Made by a program: the position numbers and the translations under genes. From CALVGQ01 sp964368495 (lineage in GTDB: Bacteria > Bacillota_I > Bacilli_A > Erysipelotrichales > Erysipelotrichaceae): a stretch of DNA of 64,000 bases. Each line of letters begins with the position of its first letter. Positions within the stretch are counted from its first letter, which is position 1. This document shows, one piece after another, positions 50,646-60,206 of the stretch. The stretch lies in contig CAYJAJ010000009.1 in NCBI GenBank assembly GCA_964368495.1, positions 1 to 64,000 on the forward strand. The letters run 5' to 3'. The notes under the pieces were generated by a model that worked only from the letters and a program-made list of their open reading frames with translations, was not told the origin of the DNA and did not search any database.

Positions 50646-52745
50646 TTATCCTTCAGAATTAGGCAAAGACGTAGTCGTTGGATTTTGTGATTTTACTGAA
50701 GGGATTGTAGTTGGTGCTATCGAAGCTTGTGTTTGTGTTGTTGTGGAAGTTGAATTTGATGTCACAGGTATTTCAGTAGTTGTTTGAGGTACAGTTATAA
50801 CTGAGCTATTAGTAGTACCCACAGTTGAGTTAACGGTTGAAATCACGCTTGAACTAGAGCTTGAACTAGTTGTAACGTTATTATGCTTTACAATATAAAC
50901 TGTCATCGCTTCTACATCACTTAATATTGTTCCTGCAACCACACTTTGATAAGACACTGTGTTTTCGCCAAGTGTTGAATTGTAATGTTCTTTATATTCA
51001 TTATCCACTGTAGCTTCAAGAATTGTTAATAAAATTCCTTCTTCTAAGCAATATGCTTCAACTTCAGATAAACTTTTGCCATAGAAATTTATTAATAATG
51101 GTGGTGCTTGTGACTCAATATGTGGTTCATTATAAACATCATAGATTAAAGTCGGTGGTTCATATATCCAATTGATACTAAATTTCATTGATTTTTCACT
51201 ATCTATTTCACGATTGTAGTTCAAATTAGACATAATTAACTCATGCGCATCTTCAATGGCTCCCTCATATAGCCGTATAATCGACATATAACTTTTAGCA
51301 CCTTCACGCCAAATACCCGAATTATATCCAGTTACTTGTGTTTGCACTAAGTTAATTGTTGATTCTGGTCTAACTGATGTTCTTTGTACTTTCGCCATGA
51401 CTAAGTTAAAGAAGTCTGTCATCTGATCTACACTCATATTTGTTTTAACATTGTCACCAGCAGCATTTAATACCGCAACCGCTTGATTTACATCATTCAT
51501 ATTTACAACTCTATTTAACATTGCTTCAATCACCTGTTGTTGATTATTTTGTCGTTGCCAATCTCCAGTAAGATATAAATAGCGTTCTCTTGCAAAAACT
51601 AGAGCTTGTTCACCATTCAATAAAACATCTTCTCCCGATGGTACCCATATCGTATATTTTCCTCTACTATCAGATTCTTGCCCAATAATTTCATATGGAT
51701 TATCCACCACAATCCCACCAAGAGCGTCCACAATATCAACCACACCTGCAAAATTTGTTTCAACATAGAAATCGACTTCAATATCTAACAAGTCTTCCAC
51801 TGTATCAATGGAACACTGCAACCCTCTTGCACGAGCGTGATTAATTTTATCTTCAGCATTCCCTGCATAACATGCGATAGGCACATAACTATCTCTGGCA
51901 ACTGAGGTAAGTGTAATTTGTAAACTAATTGGATTAACTGATACAACCATAATAACATCTGTTTTGCTTTCATCTACACCAAACAATAACATCGTAAAAG
52001 GTTCAGTTGTTACATCTAAGCCTTCTCCTGATGTATGAATTTGTGTTTGAATAACACTATTAAAGCTATGCACAACCTGTGTTTTATCTAGCAAAGAACT
52101 AAAATACCCATCATCACCATAGATTTCATCATAATTACTTGGTAAAACTGCAACATCAACCTCACCTGAAAACAATGCATTTAAACGGTCCATATCACTT
52201 TCATATTCTTTAAAAGTGACATCAATATTGTTTTCTTCTAATTCAGCAACTGGCAAAAGATAACTTTTTTCATCGCTTTCATTTGATGATATCGCCACGA
52301 TTTTGTTGTTTAATTCATTTAAAGTTTTAATTGAAAAATCGCCATCTTCATCATAAACTACGAAGGCAATTTCTACCGTTTCATCTTGAGTTCCTTGAAC
52401 AATGATTTGATTTAAATTGCTTGTTACTACCGAAGTAAGATAATTTAAATATCCCCCTGCTAATAAGGTAACTACTAACAACGCCACCATACTACCTAAC
52501 ATTATTGGTGTTTTTACCTTTACAGCGTAGGCAACGAAAAAATTCATAACAACTAATAAAACTAATATTACAACGTTTATGATTAAGAATATTGTTTCAC
52601 TTAAATTACTAAATTGATTAACATCGTTTAATGCAAGAAAAAACAGAATATTTACTATTGCTACTACAGCTATAATTATATAGTTACTAGTTAATGAAAG
52701 AGTTATTTTTTTACTTTTAGTATTTTCTTTATTTCTCATTTTCAT
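50646..52745 (-). CDS. LCP-family (LytR-CpsA-Psr) cell wall ligase with PASTA-like domain
   Basis: A 699-residue membrane protein that should transfer a lipid-linked polymer to peptidoglycan. Three helices (about 18-38, 48-72, 80-103) are followed by an accessory domain (about 115-235). The LCP domain (about 240-430) has LFGVDES, SVARDSYVP, NHARARGLQCSIDTVEDLL and ARERYLYLTGDWQRQNNQQ with the conserved Arg residues. A PASTA-like module follows (FYGKSLSEVEAYCLEEGILLT), then a Ser/Thr stalk of about 80 residues. It resembles the partial LCP gene at 62635 closely. It is co-transcribed with the 52755 gene. Confidence 0.92.
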   Translation of the reverse strand: MKMRNKENTKSKKITLSLTSNYIIIAVVAIVNILFFLALNDVNQFSNLSETIFLIINVVILVLLVVMNFFVAYAVKVKTPIMLGSMVALLVVTLLAGGYLNYLTSVVTSNLNQIIVQGTQDETVEIAFVVYDEDGDFSIKTLNELNNKIVAISSNESDEKSYLLPVAELEENNIDVTFKEYESDMDRLNALFSGEVDVAVLPSNYDEIYGDDGYFSSLLDKTQVVHSFNSVIQTQIHTSGEGLDVTTEPFTMLLFGVDESKTDVIMVVSVNPISLQITLTSVARDSYVPIACYAGNAEDKINHARARGLQCSIDTVEDLLDIEVDFYVETNFAGVVDIVDALGGIVVDNPYEIIGQESDSRGKYTIWVPSGEDVLLNGEQALVFARERYLYLTGDWQRQNNQQQVIEAMLNRVVNMNDVNQAVAVLNAAGDNVKTNMSVDQMTDFFNLVMAKVQRTSVRPESTINLVQTQVTGYNSGIWREGAKSYMSIIRLYEGAIEDAHELIMSNLNYNREIDSEKSMKFSINWIYEPPTLIYDVYNEPHIESQAPPLLINFYGKSLSEVEAYCLEEGILLTILEATVDNEYKEHYNSTLGENTVSYQSVVAGTILSDVEAMTVYIVKHNNVTTSSSSSSSVISTVNSTVGTTNSSVITVPQTTTEIPVTSNSTSTTTQTQASIAPTTIPSVKSQNPTTTSLPNSEG

Positions 52746-52754
52746 CTATACCCC

Positions 52755-53420
52755 CTATTCCCATGAATCATAGAATGAAGCTATCTCTATTCTTCCATTA
52801 TTATCAATTAATGTAAAATAACCAACTTGTTGAAATTCATTAACATTTATTTCATCACTAGGTTTATACTGCCAAGTTGCTTCAACATAATAAGCAGAAT
52901 AAGTTTCATTATTCATAAATGTGAAGTCTTGTGAATCCCTAACTGTAGAAGTTTCTACTGAAGTTACCTCAAGCAAGTTTTCTCTTCCGTATTGCTCTAT
53001 GTAAGCATCTAAATCGCTATAAAATTCCCATCTAGCTTGATTTTGAAAGCTTGTAAACATCGGTCCATAAATATAGGTTAATCCTCCTACTTCATAATTA
53101 CCGTCTTTGTTAGTCCAAGTGAAAAAATCCGCAACAAACGATTTCGTTACATATTCAACCATCTTATACGTGTCCCCATCTTCAACTGCTAAATCCAAAC
53201 CTTCAAAATATTCAATTTGGATATCGGTTGGATTATTACCTAAGTGGTATTCATATTCTTCAATAACTGTGTGATTATCAACTTTTATTACGTTTCCACT
53301 TCCTGTAGTGCCATCACTTAACACCTGTACCACATTATATCCAAACAATACAGTAATTACTATTGATATCCCTATTATAGAGTATAGAACAAGATTTTTT
53401 GTTATTTTATTTTTATTCAT
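52755..53420 (-). CDS. Membrane-anchored protein of unknown function
   Basis: A 221-residue protein with one N-terminal helix (LVLYSIIGISIVITVLFGYNVV, about 9-30) and an outside alpha+beta domain. Segments such as DTYKMVEYVTKSFVADFFTW and YSAYYVEATWQYKP suggest an NTF2-like cone, but no family is recognised with confidence. The ATG at 53420 has GGAGG 5 bases ahead. It is 9 bases upstream of the LCP gene in the same operon, so it may assist wall attachment. Confidence 0.75.
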   Translation of the reverse strand: MNKNKITKNLVLYSIIGISIVITVLFGYNVVQVLSDGTTGSGNVIKVDNHTVIEEYEYHLGNNPTDIQIEYFEGLDLAVEDGDTYKMVEYVTKSFVADFFTWTNKDGNYEVGGLTYIYGPMFTSFQNQARWEFYSDLDAYIEQYGRENLLEVTSVETSTVRDSQDFTFMNNETYSAYYVEATWQYKPSDEINVNEFQQVGYFTLIDNNGRIEIASFYDSWE

Positions 53421-53445
53421 ACTTTCCTCCAACTTGAAACTATCT

Positions 53446-53451
53446 ATTATA
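53446..53451 (-). promoter_or_regulatory. Candidate promoter of the 52755-LCP operon
   Basis: On the minus strand TGA-TATAAT is an extended -10, 26 bases or more before the ATG. A TTGTTT lies 19 bases upstream, longer than ideal. Confidence 0.5.
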
Positions 53452-53566
53452 TCAATTACTATACCAAATAAAACAAGCACTGTAAAATTAGCTATGCTCT
53501 TGATAATTTATTGTACGTATTATTAAGTTATTATCTATATTATTTTTTTGAATTATTCAACCACAT

Positions 53567-53600
53567 AAAAACATCCTCAATATGTATAATATTGAAGATG
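53567..53600 (-). terminator. Terminator of the rmlB-glf unit
   Basis: On the minus strand CATCTTCAATAT-TATAC-ATATTGAGGATG (53572-53600) has 12 pairs with one G-U and is followed by TTTTT. Confidence 0.88.
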
Positions 53601-53630
53601 TGAATTCTAACAATCGGATATTTTATTCAC

Positions 53631-54797
53631 TTACTTTATTTCATCAAATAATTTAAGAGCTCTTTCAATTAAAGCATCCATGTTGTAATATTTATACTCA
53701 GCTAATCGCCCTAACAAATAGAAGTTTTTAAAAGGCTTTAATAGCTGTAAATATTCTTCATATTTCTTTTGGTTTTCTTCCGTAAAAATCGGGTAATATG
53801 GAATATTTCCCTTTGAAGCATTTTTATCATATGGAAGTGGATACTCAACAGCAATCGTTGTTTTCTCTTTTGGATAGTCTTCCATTAAAAATTTATATTC
53901 AGTTATGCGTGTAAATGCATTTTCTTCTTTTGGAGTTGGATAATTCTCTGTCGCCACTTTTTGATAATTTCCATCATGTGATTGAACATCGAAATCAAGT
54001 GAACGATAAGGTAAATCACCTAGTTTATAATCAAATAAATCATCCACTGCTCCAGTATAAATAACAAGTCCATCAAACTGCTTCCCATCAAACAACACAG
54101 TGTTATTTACCATATCCATTTGAAGTCTAGTTTTGGCTTCCGTATTTAAACAAACTTCAATATTTTCGTGTGTCAACATTCTTTCAAAGATAGAAGTATA
54201 TCCTTCTTTTGGCATAATTTGAAATGCATCTGCAAAATAGCCATTATCATAAGAAAGTCTTACAGGAACTCGTCCAGTTACAGCAGGATCAATTTCTTCA
54301 GGATTTAGCCCCCATTGCTTCATTGTATAATGAAGGAAAATATTTTCGAAAATATATTCAGCTAATTCTTTAATTTCATCATTTTCATTTTCTCTAAGTT
54401 TAAGTATTGGAACTTGATTCCCCTCACCATAAGCTTCAATCAACAATGTTTTAAGACGACTTGCCTTTTCTTTATCAAAATTAATATCTATCGATTCAAA
54501 GTTAAATGGAATCGGGCAAACAACACCTTGCATATGTCCTAGAACACAGTGTTTATAATCATACCAATCAGTAAAATTTGATAAATAATCGACTACTACT
54601 TTATGATTTGTATGGAAAATATGTGGTCCATATTCATGACGACGTACTTGATTTTCATCAATGTAGTCATACATATTACCAGCAATATGATTTCTTTTTT
54701 CAATCACTAAAACTCTTTTCCCTAAACTCGCAAATCGTTCAGCCATTACCGCTCCGGCAAATCCTGCACCTACAATAACCACATCTTTATTTATCAT
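53631..54797 (-). CDS. glf: UDP-galactopyranose mutase-type flavoenzyme
   Basis: A 388-residue FAD enzyme that interconverts pyranose and furanose forms of a nucleotide sugar. DVVIVGAGFAGAVMAERFA binds FAD, HEYGPHIFHTNHKVV is the signature, VPVRLSYDNGYFADAFQIMPKEGYTSI lies in the substrate region, and LLGRLAEYKYYNMD is the C-terminal FAD contact. The start at 54797 overlaps rmlB by 11 bases. Classical Glf acts on UDP-Gal. Its pairing with rmlA/rmlB and absence of rmlC/rmlD leaves open a dTDP-fucopyranose mutase (Fcf2-type) role. Confidence 0.87.
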   Translation of the reverse strand: MINKDVVIVGAGFAGAVMAERFASLGKRVLVIEKRNHIAGNMYDYIDENQVRRHEYGPHIFHTNHKVVVDYLSNFTDWYDYKHCVLGHMQGVVCPIPFNFESIDINFDKEKASRLKTLLIEAYGEGNQVPILKLRENENDEIKELAEYIFENIFLHYTMKQWGLNPEEIDPAVTGRVPVRLSYDNGYFADAFQIMPKEGYTSIFERMLTHENIEVCLNTEAKTRLQMDMVNNTVLFDGKQFDGLVIYTGAVDDLFDYKLGDLPYRSLDFDVQSHDGNYQKVATENYPTPKEENAFTRITEYKFLMEDYPKEKTTIAVEYPLPYDKNASKGNIPYYPIFTEENQKKYEEYLQLLKPFKNFYLLGRLAEYKYYNMDALIERALKLFDEIK

Positions 54798-55821
54798 TGT
54801 CCAAACGCTCCTTATACATTTCATCAAAATAGTTTTGATAATCTCCAGATAAAATATTTTTCCACCATTTTTCATTATCTAAATACCACTGAATAGTTTG
54901 AGTTATTCCCGTATCAAAATTATAAGTTGGTTTCCATCCAAGCTCAGTTTCCATTTTTGTTGGATCAATCGCATAACGAAGATCATGTCCTGGACGATCA
55001 GTCACATAACTAATTAAGCTTTCTGGTTTATCAAGTTGTCTTAATATTGTCTTAACAACTTCTAGATTAGTACGTTCATTGTGTCCACCAATATTATATA
55101 CTTCTCCAACTTTTCCATTTTTAATGATTAAGTCAATGGCCACGCAGTGATCATATACATGAAGCCAATCGCGCACATTTTCACCTTTACCATACACTGG
55201 TAACTTTTCATCTGCCAAGGCTCTTGAAATCATTAAAGGAATTAATTTTTCTGGAAAATGGTATGGACCATAATTATTAGAACAGCGAGATATCGTTACC
55301 GGTAAGTTAAATGTACGATGATAAGCCATTACCAACAAATCAGCTCCTGCTTTTGCAGCACTGTATGGACTAGATGTATGAATCGGTGTTTCTTCTGTAA
55401 AAAACAAATCAGGACGATCAAGTGGTAAATCACCATATACTTCATCTGTCGATACTTGATGATACCTTGTTACACCATATTTGCGACTCGCATCCATTAA
55501 TATTTGTGTACCCATAATATTTGTTTCTACAAATATTTGTGGATTTTCTACTGATCGATCAACATGAGATTCTGCAGCAAAATTCACTACCACATCAAAC
55601 TTTTCGTTTTCAAACAATTCAAAAACCAATTCTTTATCACAAATATTTCCTTTAACAAATTTGAAATTTTTATTGTTTATTACAGGCTCCAATGTTTCTA
55701 AATTGCCTGCATATGTAAGTGCATCTAACACAACAATTTTATCATTTGGATATTTCTCACACATATAATGCACAAAATTTCCACCAATAAAACCTGCTCC
55801 TCCAGAAACTAAAATTTTCAT
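54787..55821 (-). CDS. rmlB: dTDP-glucose 4,6-dehydratase
   Basis: Converts dTDP-glucose to dTDP-4-keto-6-deoxyglucose. The 344-residue extended SDR has VSGGAGFIGGNFVHY for NAD, NFAAESHVDRSVENP, the catalytic STDEVYGDLP and the YSAAKAGAD Tyr-Lys pair near 160. NNYGPYHFPEKLIP and GKGENVRDWLHVYDH bind the sugar nucleotide. AGGAGG precedes the ATG. It is co-transcribed with glf. rmlA is 2.8 kb upstream; rmlC and rmlD are not in the window. Confidence 0.96.
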   Translation of the reverse strand: MKILVSGGAGFIGGNFVHYMCEKYPNDKIVVLDALTYAGNLETLEPVINNKNFKFVKGNICDKELVFELFENEKFDVVVNFAAESHVDRSVENPQIFVETNIMGTQILMDASRKYGVTRYHQVSTDEVYGDLPLDRPDLFFTEETPIHTSSPYSAAKAGADLLVMAYHRTFNLPVTISRCSNNYGPYHFPEKLIPLMISRALADEKLPVYGKGENVRDWLHVYDHCVAIDLIIKNGKVGEVYNIGGHNERTNLEVVKTILRQLDKPESLISYVTDRPGHDLRYAIDPTKMETELGWKPTYNFDTGITQTIQWYLDNEKWWKNILSGDYQNYFDEMYKERLDNDK

Positions 55822-55840
55822 ACACTTTCCTCCTAATTTC

Positions 55841-55856
55841 TATACTTTTTAGTATA
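55841..55856 (-). promoter_or_regulatory. Candidate promoter of rmlB-glf with small inverted repeat
   Basis: On the minus strand ATATGGTATACTAA holds a TGG-TATACT extended -10 (55851-55856). TATACT and AGTATA form an inverted repeat (55841-55856). The 14-base stretch is identical to the one at the flippase promoter (50460). Confidence 0.45.
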
Positions 55857-55879
55857 CCATATTGCATTAATAATCTATA

Positions 55880-57622
55880 CTACTTGTCTTTATTAAAATA
55901 ATCCGATTTAACAATGGCATCATTATATTTTAACGACATAGCACCTAACTCATAATATGTTTCACTACCAATAAGCGTCTCGTTAGGTAAATATAAATAA
56001 CTTTTAAATGAATTTGAGAATATGTCATCTCCTAAATAAATATCAGGATTATAATTTAACCCAAACATATTAGCTATTGTAGGAAGAATATCTGATGAAT
56101 CAGTGAAATCATTAATAACAAGCGGTTCTGACATTCTATTGTTCCAAATAATAAATGGAACTCGTTCCAATTCATAGTCTGTTGATTCAACTCCTTTTGA
56201 TTTATACACAAACTCTTTATCTTTATACGTATAAACATAATGATCCCCGAATAAAACAAGTGTAGTATTATCCAATAATCCGCTATCTGTTAAATCAGTA
56301 ATCAAATTATTAATAAACATATCTGTAATACTTGCCAAATAGCTATAACAGCTTTCTTCGGTTACTAAACAGGCTTCTTCACATATGCTGTTATCAACAT
56401 ATCCTCCATGGGCTGAATAGCTGATGACATAGGACATGAACTTTTCATTTTTATCGACATACAAATCAAATATATCATCATTATTCAAATAAGTATCATT
56501 TAAAACATCTAAATTTTCAAACATGTCTAACAAAAAGTAAGATTCGTTGTAACCCCAACTTTCATGAAATTCATCTCTTGCAAAGAAATTACCCCTATTT
56601 GAATGAATTGATGTTGTCTTATATCCAGCATCGTTAAACAAATTTGGCAATGTATTTTTATAATTGTTTGAAATGCTTTCGTAAACGCTGTAATTTCTTG
56701 GAATATAATATCCTGTATTCACAGTGTACTCTGTATTTAATGTTCGAGGTCCATTGTAGTTCAATGCATAATGATTCGTAAAGTTGATACCGCTATTCAT
56801 CATCATTGAAATTGTAGGTGTATTTTCTTCATTAATTATCCATGTATCCATACTTTCAAGTAAAATTAATATTAAATTTTCATTTTCGAAATCGCCTGTA
56901 AATTGATTCAAAACATGATCTTTATCACTTAGTTTTATGTATTCTTCAATGACTAGACTATCATAATCCAACCCGAATTGATTCGATATAAAATTGATAC
57001 TATCTCTTTGAAAATAATAATACAAATGCAATAACTCCATATTGGCTTTTTTATCTGTAAAATTATTAATTTTTTCAAAATCAGTTTGATAGTTGTAAAA
57101 ATACCTCTCTGAATAAGTCGTCTCTTGATACAACATATTGTGTTGTATCAAAAGCATTCCATAAGAAACTAAATAACAACACATTGATGAAATAAGGACA
57201 CAGTACAATGATTTTTTATTCGTCTTAACTTGAGGTTGAAATAGACATTTCCATGTTAAATATCCCAACACAACAAATATAAAGAGTACGAAAAAAAACT
57301 GAAAGTTTAACCCATAATAAATAATTTCAATAAACTGAAAAGCTTCTTGTGCATTATAAATATCAAATAAACTAAAATAATTATTTAAACCCAAATAATT
57401 GAAATATTGAACATAGCTATAAATAATAAAGAACACATATATAAACAAATAAACAATTTTACGTAATTTTTTATTGTTGATAAAAACTATGCAACTTAAC
57501 AATAAGGAAAAAGATACAGAATAAAGAAAATTAATAAAATGAATATCATGGTCTTCTAATAAAAAACTAAAACAAAAAGGAATACTTAAAAAAGATAAAA
57601 AAACCATAAACCAACTTGATTG
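55880..57622 (-). CDS. LTA synthase-like sulfatase-fold membrane protein, 5' end in assembly gap
   Basis: At least 580 residues. About five N-terminal helices (to about 165) are followed by an outside alkaline-phosphatase/sulfatase domain. The metal and nucleophile region LILILLESMDTW is near 250, GPRTLNTEYTVNTGYY gives the Thr-type context, and YSAHGGYV and LFGDHYVYTY give metal His residues. Family members transfer phosphoglycerol or phosphoethanolamine to glycans. The ATG at 57607 has no ribosome site and the frame stays open to the N run at 57623, so the true start is probably hidden there. Confidence 0.85.
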   Translation of the reverse strand, partial: QSSWFMVFLSFLSIPFCFSFLLEDHDIHFINFLYSVSFSLLLSCIVFINNKKLRKIVYLFIYVFFIIYSYVQYFNYLGLNNYFSLFDIYNAQEAFQFIEIIYYGLNFQFFFVLFIFVVLGYLTWKCLFQPQVKTNKKSLYCVLISSMCCYLVSYGMLLIQHNMLYQETTYSERYFYNYQTDFEKINNFTDKKANMELLHLYYYFQRDSINFISNQFGLDYDSLVIEEYIKLSDKDHVLNQFTGDFENENLILILLESMDTWIINEENTPTISMMMNSGINFTNHYALNYNGPRTLNTEYTVNTGYYIPRNYSVYESISNNYKNTLPNLFNDAGYKTTSIHSNRGNFFARDEFHESWGYNESYFLLDMFENLDVLNDTYLNNDDIFDLYVDKNEKFMSYVISYSAHGGYVDNSICEEACLVTEESCYSYLASITDMFINNLITDLTDSGLLDNTTLVLFGDHYVYTYKDKEFVYKSKGVESTDYELERVPFIIWNNRMSEPLVINDFTDSSDILPTIANMFGLNYNPDIYLGDDIFSNSFKSYLYLPNETLIGSETYYELGAMSLKYNDAIVKSDYFNKDK

Positions 57623-57700
57623 NNNNNNNNNNNNNNNNNNNNNNNNNNNNNNNNNNNNNNNNNNNNNNNNNNNNNNNNNNNNNNNNNNNNNNNNNNNNNN
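57623..57700. other. Assembly gap (78 N)
   Basis: A run of unknown bases, shown as 78 N. It hides the 3' end of the SDR gene (57701-58592) and probably the 5' end of the LTA-synthase-like gene. The true gap length is not known from the sequence. Confidence 0.98.
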
Positions 57701-58592
57701 AATTCCCTTCCATAATTCTCTTTACTTCTAACTCTATTCCTTCATCAATTGAAAATTGATGAACAAAACCTGACAATTTTTTTAATTTATCTACGTTTAA
57801 AACTATTTCATCTACTAGCGCTACAGTTGACTCTATCTCTTTAATTTGGATATCTTTTTTAGTGTATTTTTGCACTAAATCAATAATTGTACGCAGTGAA
57901 GTACCTTCTCCACTACCAATATTCACAACTTCATTTCTAATATCACTTTTAAGTAATGAATACACCATATTTGTAAAATCATCAATATAAAAATAATCTC
58001 GAATTGAATTTAAACTTCCCCACAACTCAAAAACCTCATTGTTGATTGCTTTTTCTATTAAAACAGGAATAACTCCTTGCCTTTTATTAGTCATTTGAAA
58101 CCCACCATATGGATTAGCAACACGTAATATTAAATAGTTTAAACCGCACGTCATTAAACACTTCTCTAACATGACTTTACTTCTTGCATACAAACTTATT
58201 GGATTGCACTGGTAATCTTCTTTTATTGGCTTTGTTGCATTGCCATAAACTGTTCCACCACTTGAGAAGAATAGAAATTGTTTAATTTGTTGACGCTGCA
58301 ATACGCGAAACAGCATTTCATATTTCTCTTTAACTGAATTCAATAATTTATCTTCATCATCTGATTTAGTTTGATTTCCAATCAATGCGACTGTATCAAT
58401 TACAATCGCATCTTTCAAATCGAGTTTCATCATTGCAGTCTCATCAAACACATTTACTTCAACAAATTGTTTCTTTAACAATCCACTGTATTCACTCTGT
58501 AATCCTATGCATTTTACATCCGCAACCTTTGAAAGCCCTAATGTTAAATTATATCCTAAATAACCACAACCTAAAAATACTATTTTCATCAT
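57701..58592 (-). CDS. NAD(P)-dependent SDR epimerase/reductase, 3' end in assembly gap
   Basis: About 297 residues visible. KIVFLGCGYLGYNLTLGL is the nucleotide-binding turn, then IVIDTVALIGN, the catalytic FFSSGGTVYGN with LYARSKVMLEK (Tyr and Lys). RVANPYGGFQMTNKRQG and LWGSLNSIRDYFYIDDF follow. It is an extended SDR acting on a sugar nucleotide, not a standard RmlD. Its start overlaps the rmlA stop (ATGATG). With rmlA and rmlB present it is a candidate dTDP-4-keto-6-deoxyglucose reductase (Fcf1-like) or a 4-epimerase. The C-terminus is lost in the N run. Confidence 0.83.
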
Positions 58593-59485
58593 GTATCCTT
58601 CCTGTAAGTAGAAACTATATCTCCACTACAAACATTCCTTAAATGATCCCCATAAGGTGAATTTCCATAATTATCAGCTGCCTGCAGTAATTCTTCTTTC
58701 GTAATCCACTTGTTATAGTATGCTATTTCTTCAGGAACAGATATTTTAATCCCTTGTACTTCTTCAACTAGTTTTACATAATTACTCGCCTGAGATAATG
58801 CTGATATAGTCCCTGTATCAAGCCATGCAAATCCTCTACCAAAAACAATGCAATCCAGTTCATTATTCTCTAAATAAATACGATTCAAGTCAGTTATTTC
58901 ATATTCGCCACGTGCTGAAGGCGCTAAATTTTTAGCGTATTCTACAACACGATTATCATAGAAATACAAACCAACGATAGCATAATTACTTTTCGGCTCT
59001 TTTGGTTTTTCCTCAACTGAAATTACTTTATTATTTTTATCAAATTCAACTATACCAAAACGATGTGGATCATGGACATATTGTCCAAATATTGTAGCAC
59101 GTCCTTTATTATTACGAGCTTTTTCTAACATGGCACTAAAATGGTTCCCGTAGAAAATGTTATCTCCTAGAACTAAACATACATCATCATCACCAATAAA
59201 TTCCTCACCTAAGACAAATGCCTGAGCTAACCCATCTGGTGAAGGTTGAACTTTATAGCTTAATGAAATTCCAAATTGACTTCCATCACCGAGTAGTCGT
59301 TCAAAATTTGGCAAATCAGTTGGAGTTGATATAATTAAAATTTCTCTAATGCCCGCTAACATCAATGTAGAAAGTGGGTAGAAAATCATCGGTTTATCAT
59401 AAATTGGTAAAAGCTGTTTACTTGTTACTTTTGTAAGTGGATATAAGCGTGTTCCACTTCCTCCTGCTAGAATAATACCCTTCAT
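58589..59485 (-). CDS. rmlA: Glucose-1-phosphate thymidylyltransferase
   Basis: Makes dTDP-glucose from glucose-1-phosphate and dTTP. The 298 residues match the short RmlA class: GIILAGGSGTRLYPLT, KQLLPIYDKPMIFYPLS, LVLGDNIFYG with the metal Asp, VEEKPKEPKSNYAIVGLYF and RGFAWLDTGT. GGAGG lies 8 bases before the ATG. It is followed without a gap by the SDR gene. It starts the dTDP-sugar pathway together with rmlB. Confidence 0.97.
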   Translation of the reverse strand: MKGIILAGGSGTRLYPLTKVTSKQLLPIYDKPMIFYPLSTLMLAGIREILIISTPTDLPNFERLLGDGSQFGISLSYKVQPSPDGLAQAFVLGEEFIGDDDVCLVLGDNIFYGNHFSAMLEKARNNKGRATIFGQYVHDPHRFGIVEFDKNNKVISVEEKPKEPKSNYAIVGLYFYDNRVVEYAKNLAPSARGEYEITDLNRIYLENNELDCIVFGRGFAWLDTGTISALSQASNYVKLVEEVQGIKISVPEEIAYYNKWITKEELLQAADNYGNSPYGDHLRNVCSGDIVSTYRKDT

Positions 59486-59540
59486 ATTAAATCCTCCAAA
59501 ATTATCATAATCATATCATAAATAATCTTTTAATTCTAAT

Positions 59541-60194
59541 TTAAAATCTTACTTCCCCATCGTGACTAATTAAAGAAACGACATCTACACCATTAAGTGC
59601 ACTGCATCGATTGACAGCTTTTTCTTCGTTTTTTGTATTGAACTCAATTAAATATTCTTTTTGCCCTCGAATGATACTTCTGTTTCTTATTTTTACATTT
59701 GTACAAACTTTCTTCAAAGTTGTAAGTATTTCATTAGTTGATAATTCTGAACTACCACTGATTGATAAAATATAGGTTGCTTTTCCAAATGGAAGAAAGT
59801 CTAATCCTAAAACAACTACAGTCATCACAACAGCAGTTATAATTGAAATTTCAAATAGCCCAGTACCACAAACAATTCCCGTACTAATACTCCAAAATAA
59901 AAACAATAAATCCATCGGATCTTTAATTGCATTTCTAAAACGCACAATGGATAGTGCACCTACCATCCCTAATGACACAATTAGACTTCCTTGCATTGCG
60001 ATAATAATAGATGTTGTCACTACAGACATTCCAACAAGTGTTTTTGCGAATGAAGCAGAGTAAAATCCTCTTCTTGATGCAATACGATAGATGATATATA
60101 TATACATTGAAAATGCAAATGACACCATCATAAATGTTGCAATTAATGTCAAACTAAAATCCGTTTCTGTTAAAGTTGCAATAAACTCACTCAT
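59541..60194 (-). CDS. DUF4956 membrane protein
   Basis: A 217-residue protein with four to five helices (about 15-40, 50-72, 78-90, 96-130) and a C-terminal soluble domain of about 75 residues with a ferredoxin-like pattern (TNEILTTLKKVCTNVKIRNR). GALSIVRFRNAIKDPMDLLFLFWSISTG is the family's conserved segment. DUF4956 proteins are repeatedly encoded with VTC-domain and CotH proteins, as here. AGGAGG precedes the ATG. The molecular role is unknown. Confidence 0.88.
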   Translation of the reverse strand: MSEFIATLTETDFSLTLIATFMMVSFAFSMYIYIIYRIASRRGFYSASFAKTLVGMSVVTTSIIIAMQGSLIVSLGMVGALSIVRFRNAIKDPMDLLFLFWSISTGIVCGTGLFEISIITAVVMTVVVLGLDFLPFGKATYILSISGSSELSTNEILTTLKKVCTNVKIRNRSIIRGQKEYLIEFNTKNEEKAVNRCSALNGVDVVSLISHDGEVRF

Positions 60195-60206
60195 ACTTTT
60201 TTCCTC

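Noticed and set aside
53631..54875. Longer mutase frame starting at 54875
   Set aside because: The FAD-binding N-terminus begins at 54797 and the extension would overlap rmlB by about 90 bases.
57701..58592. RmlD (dTDP-4-dehydrorhamnose reductase)
   Set aside because: The SSGGTVYG and YARSK context and the DYFYIDDF segment fit epimerase-type extended SDRs rather than RmlD, and no RmlC is present.
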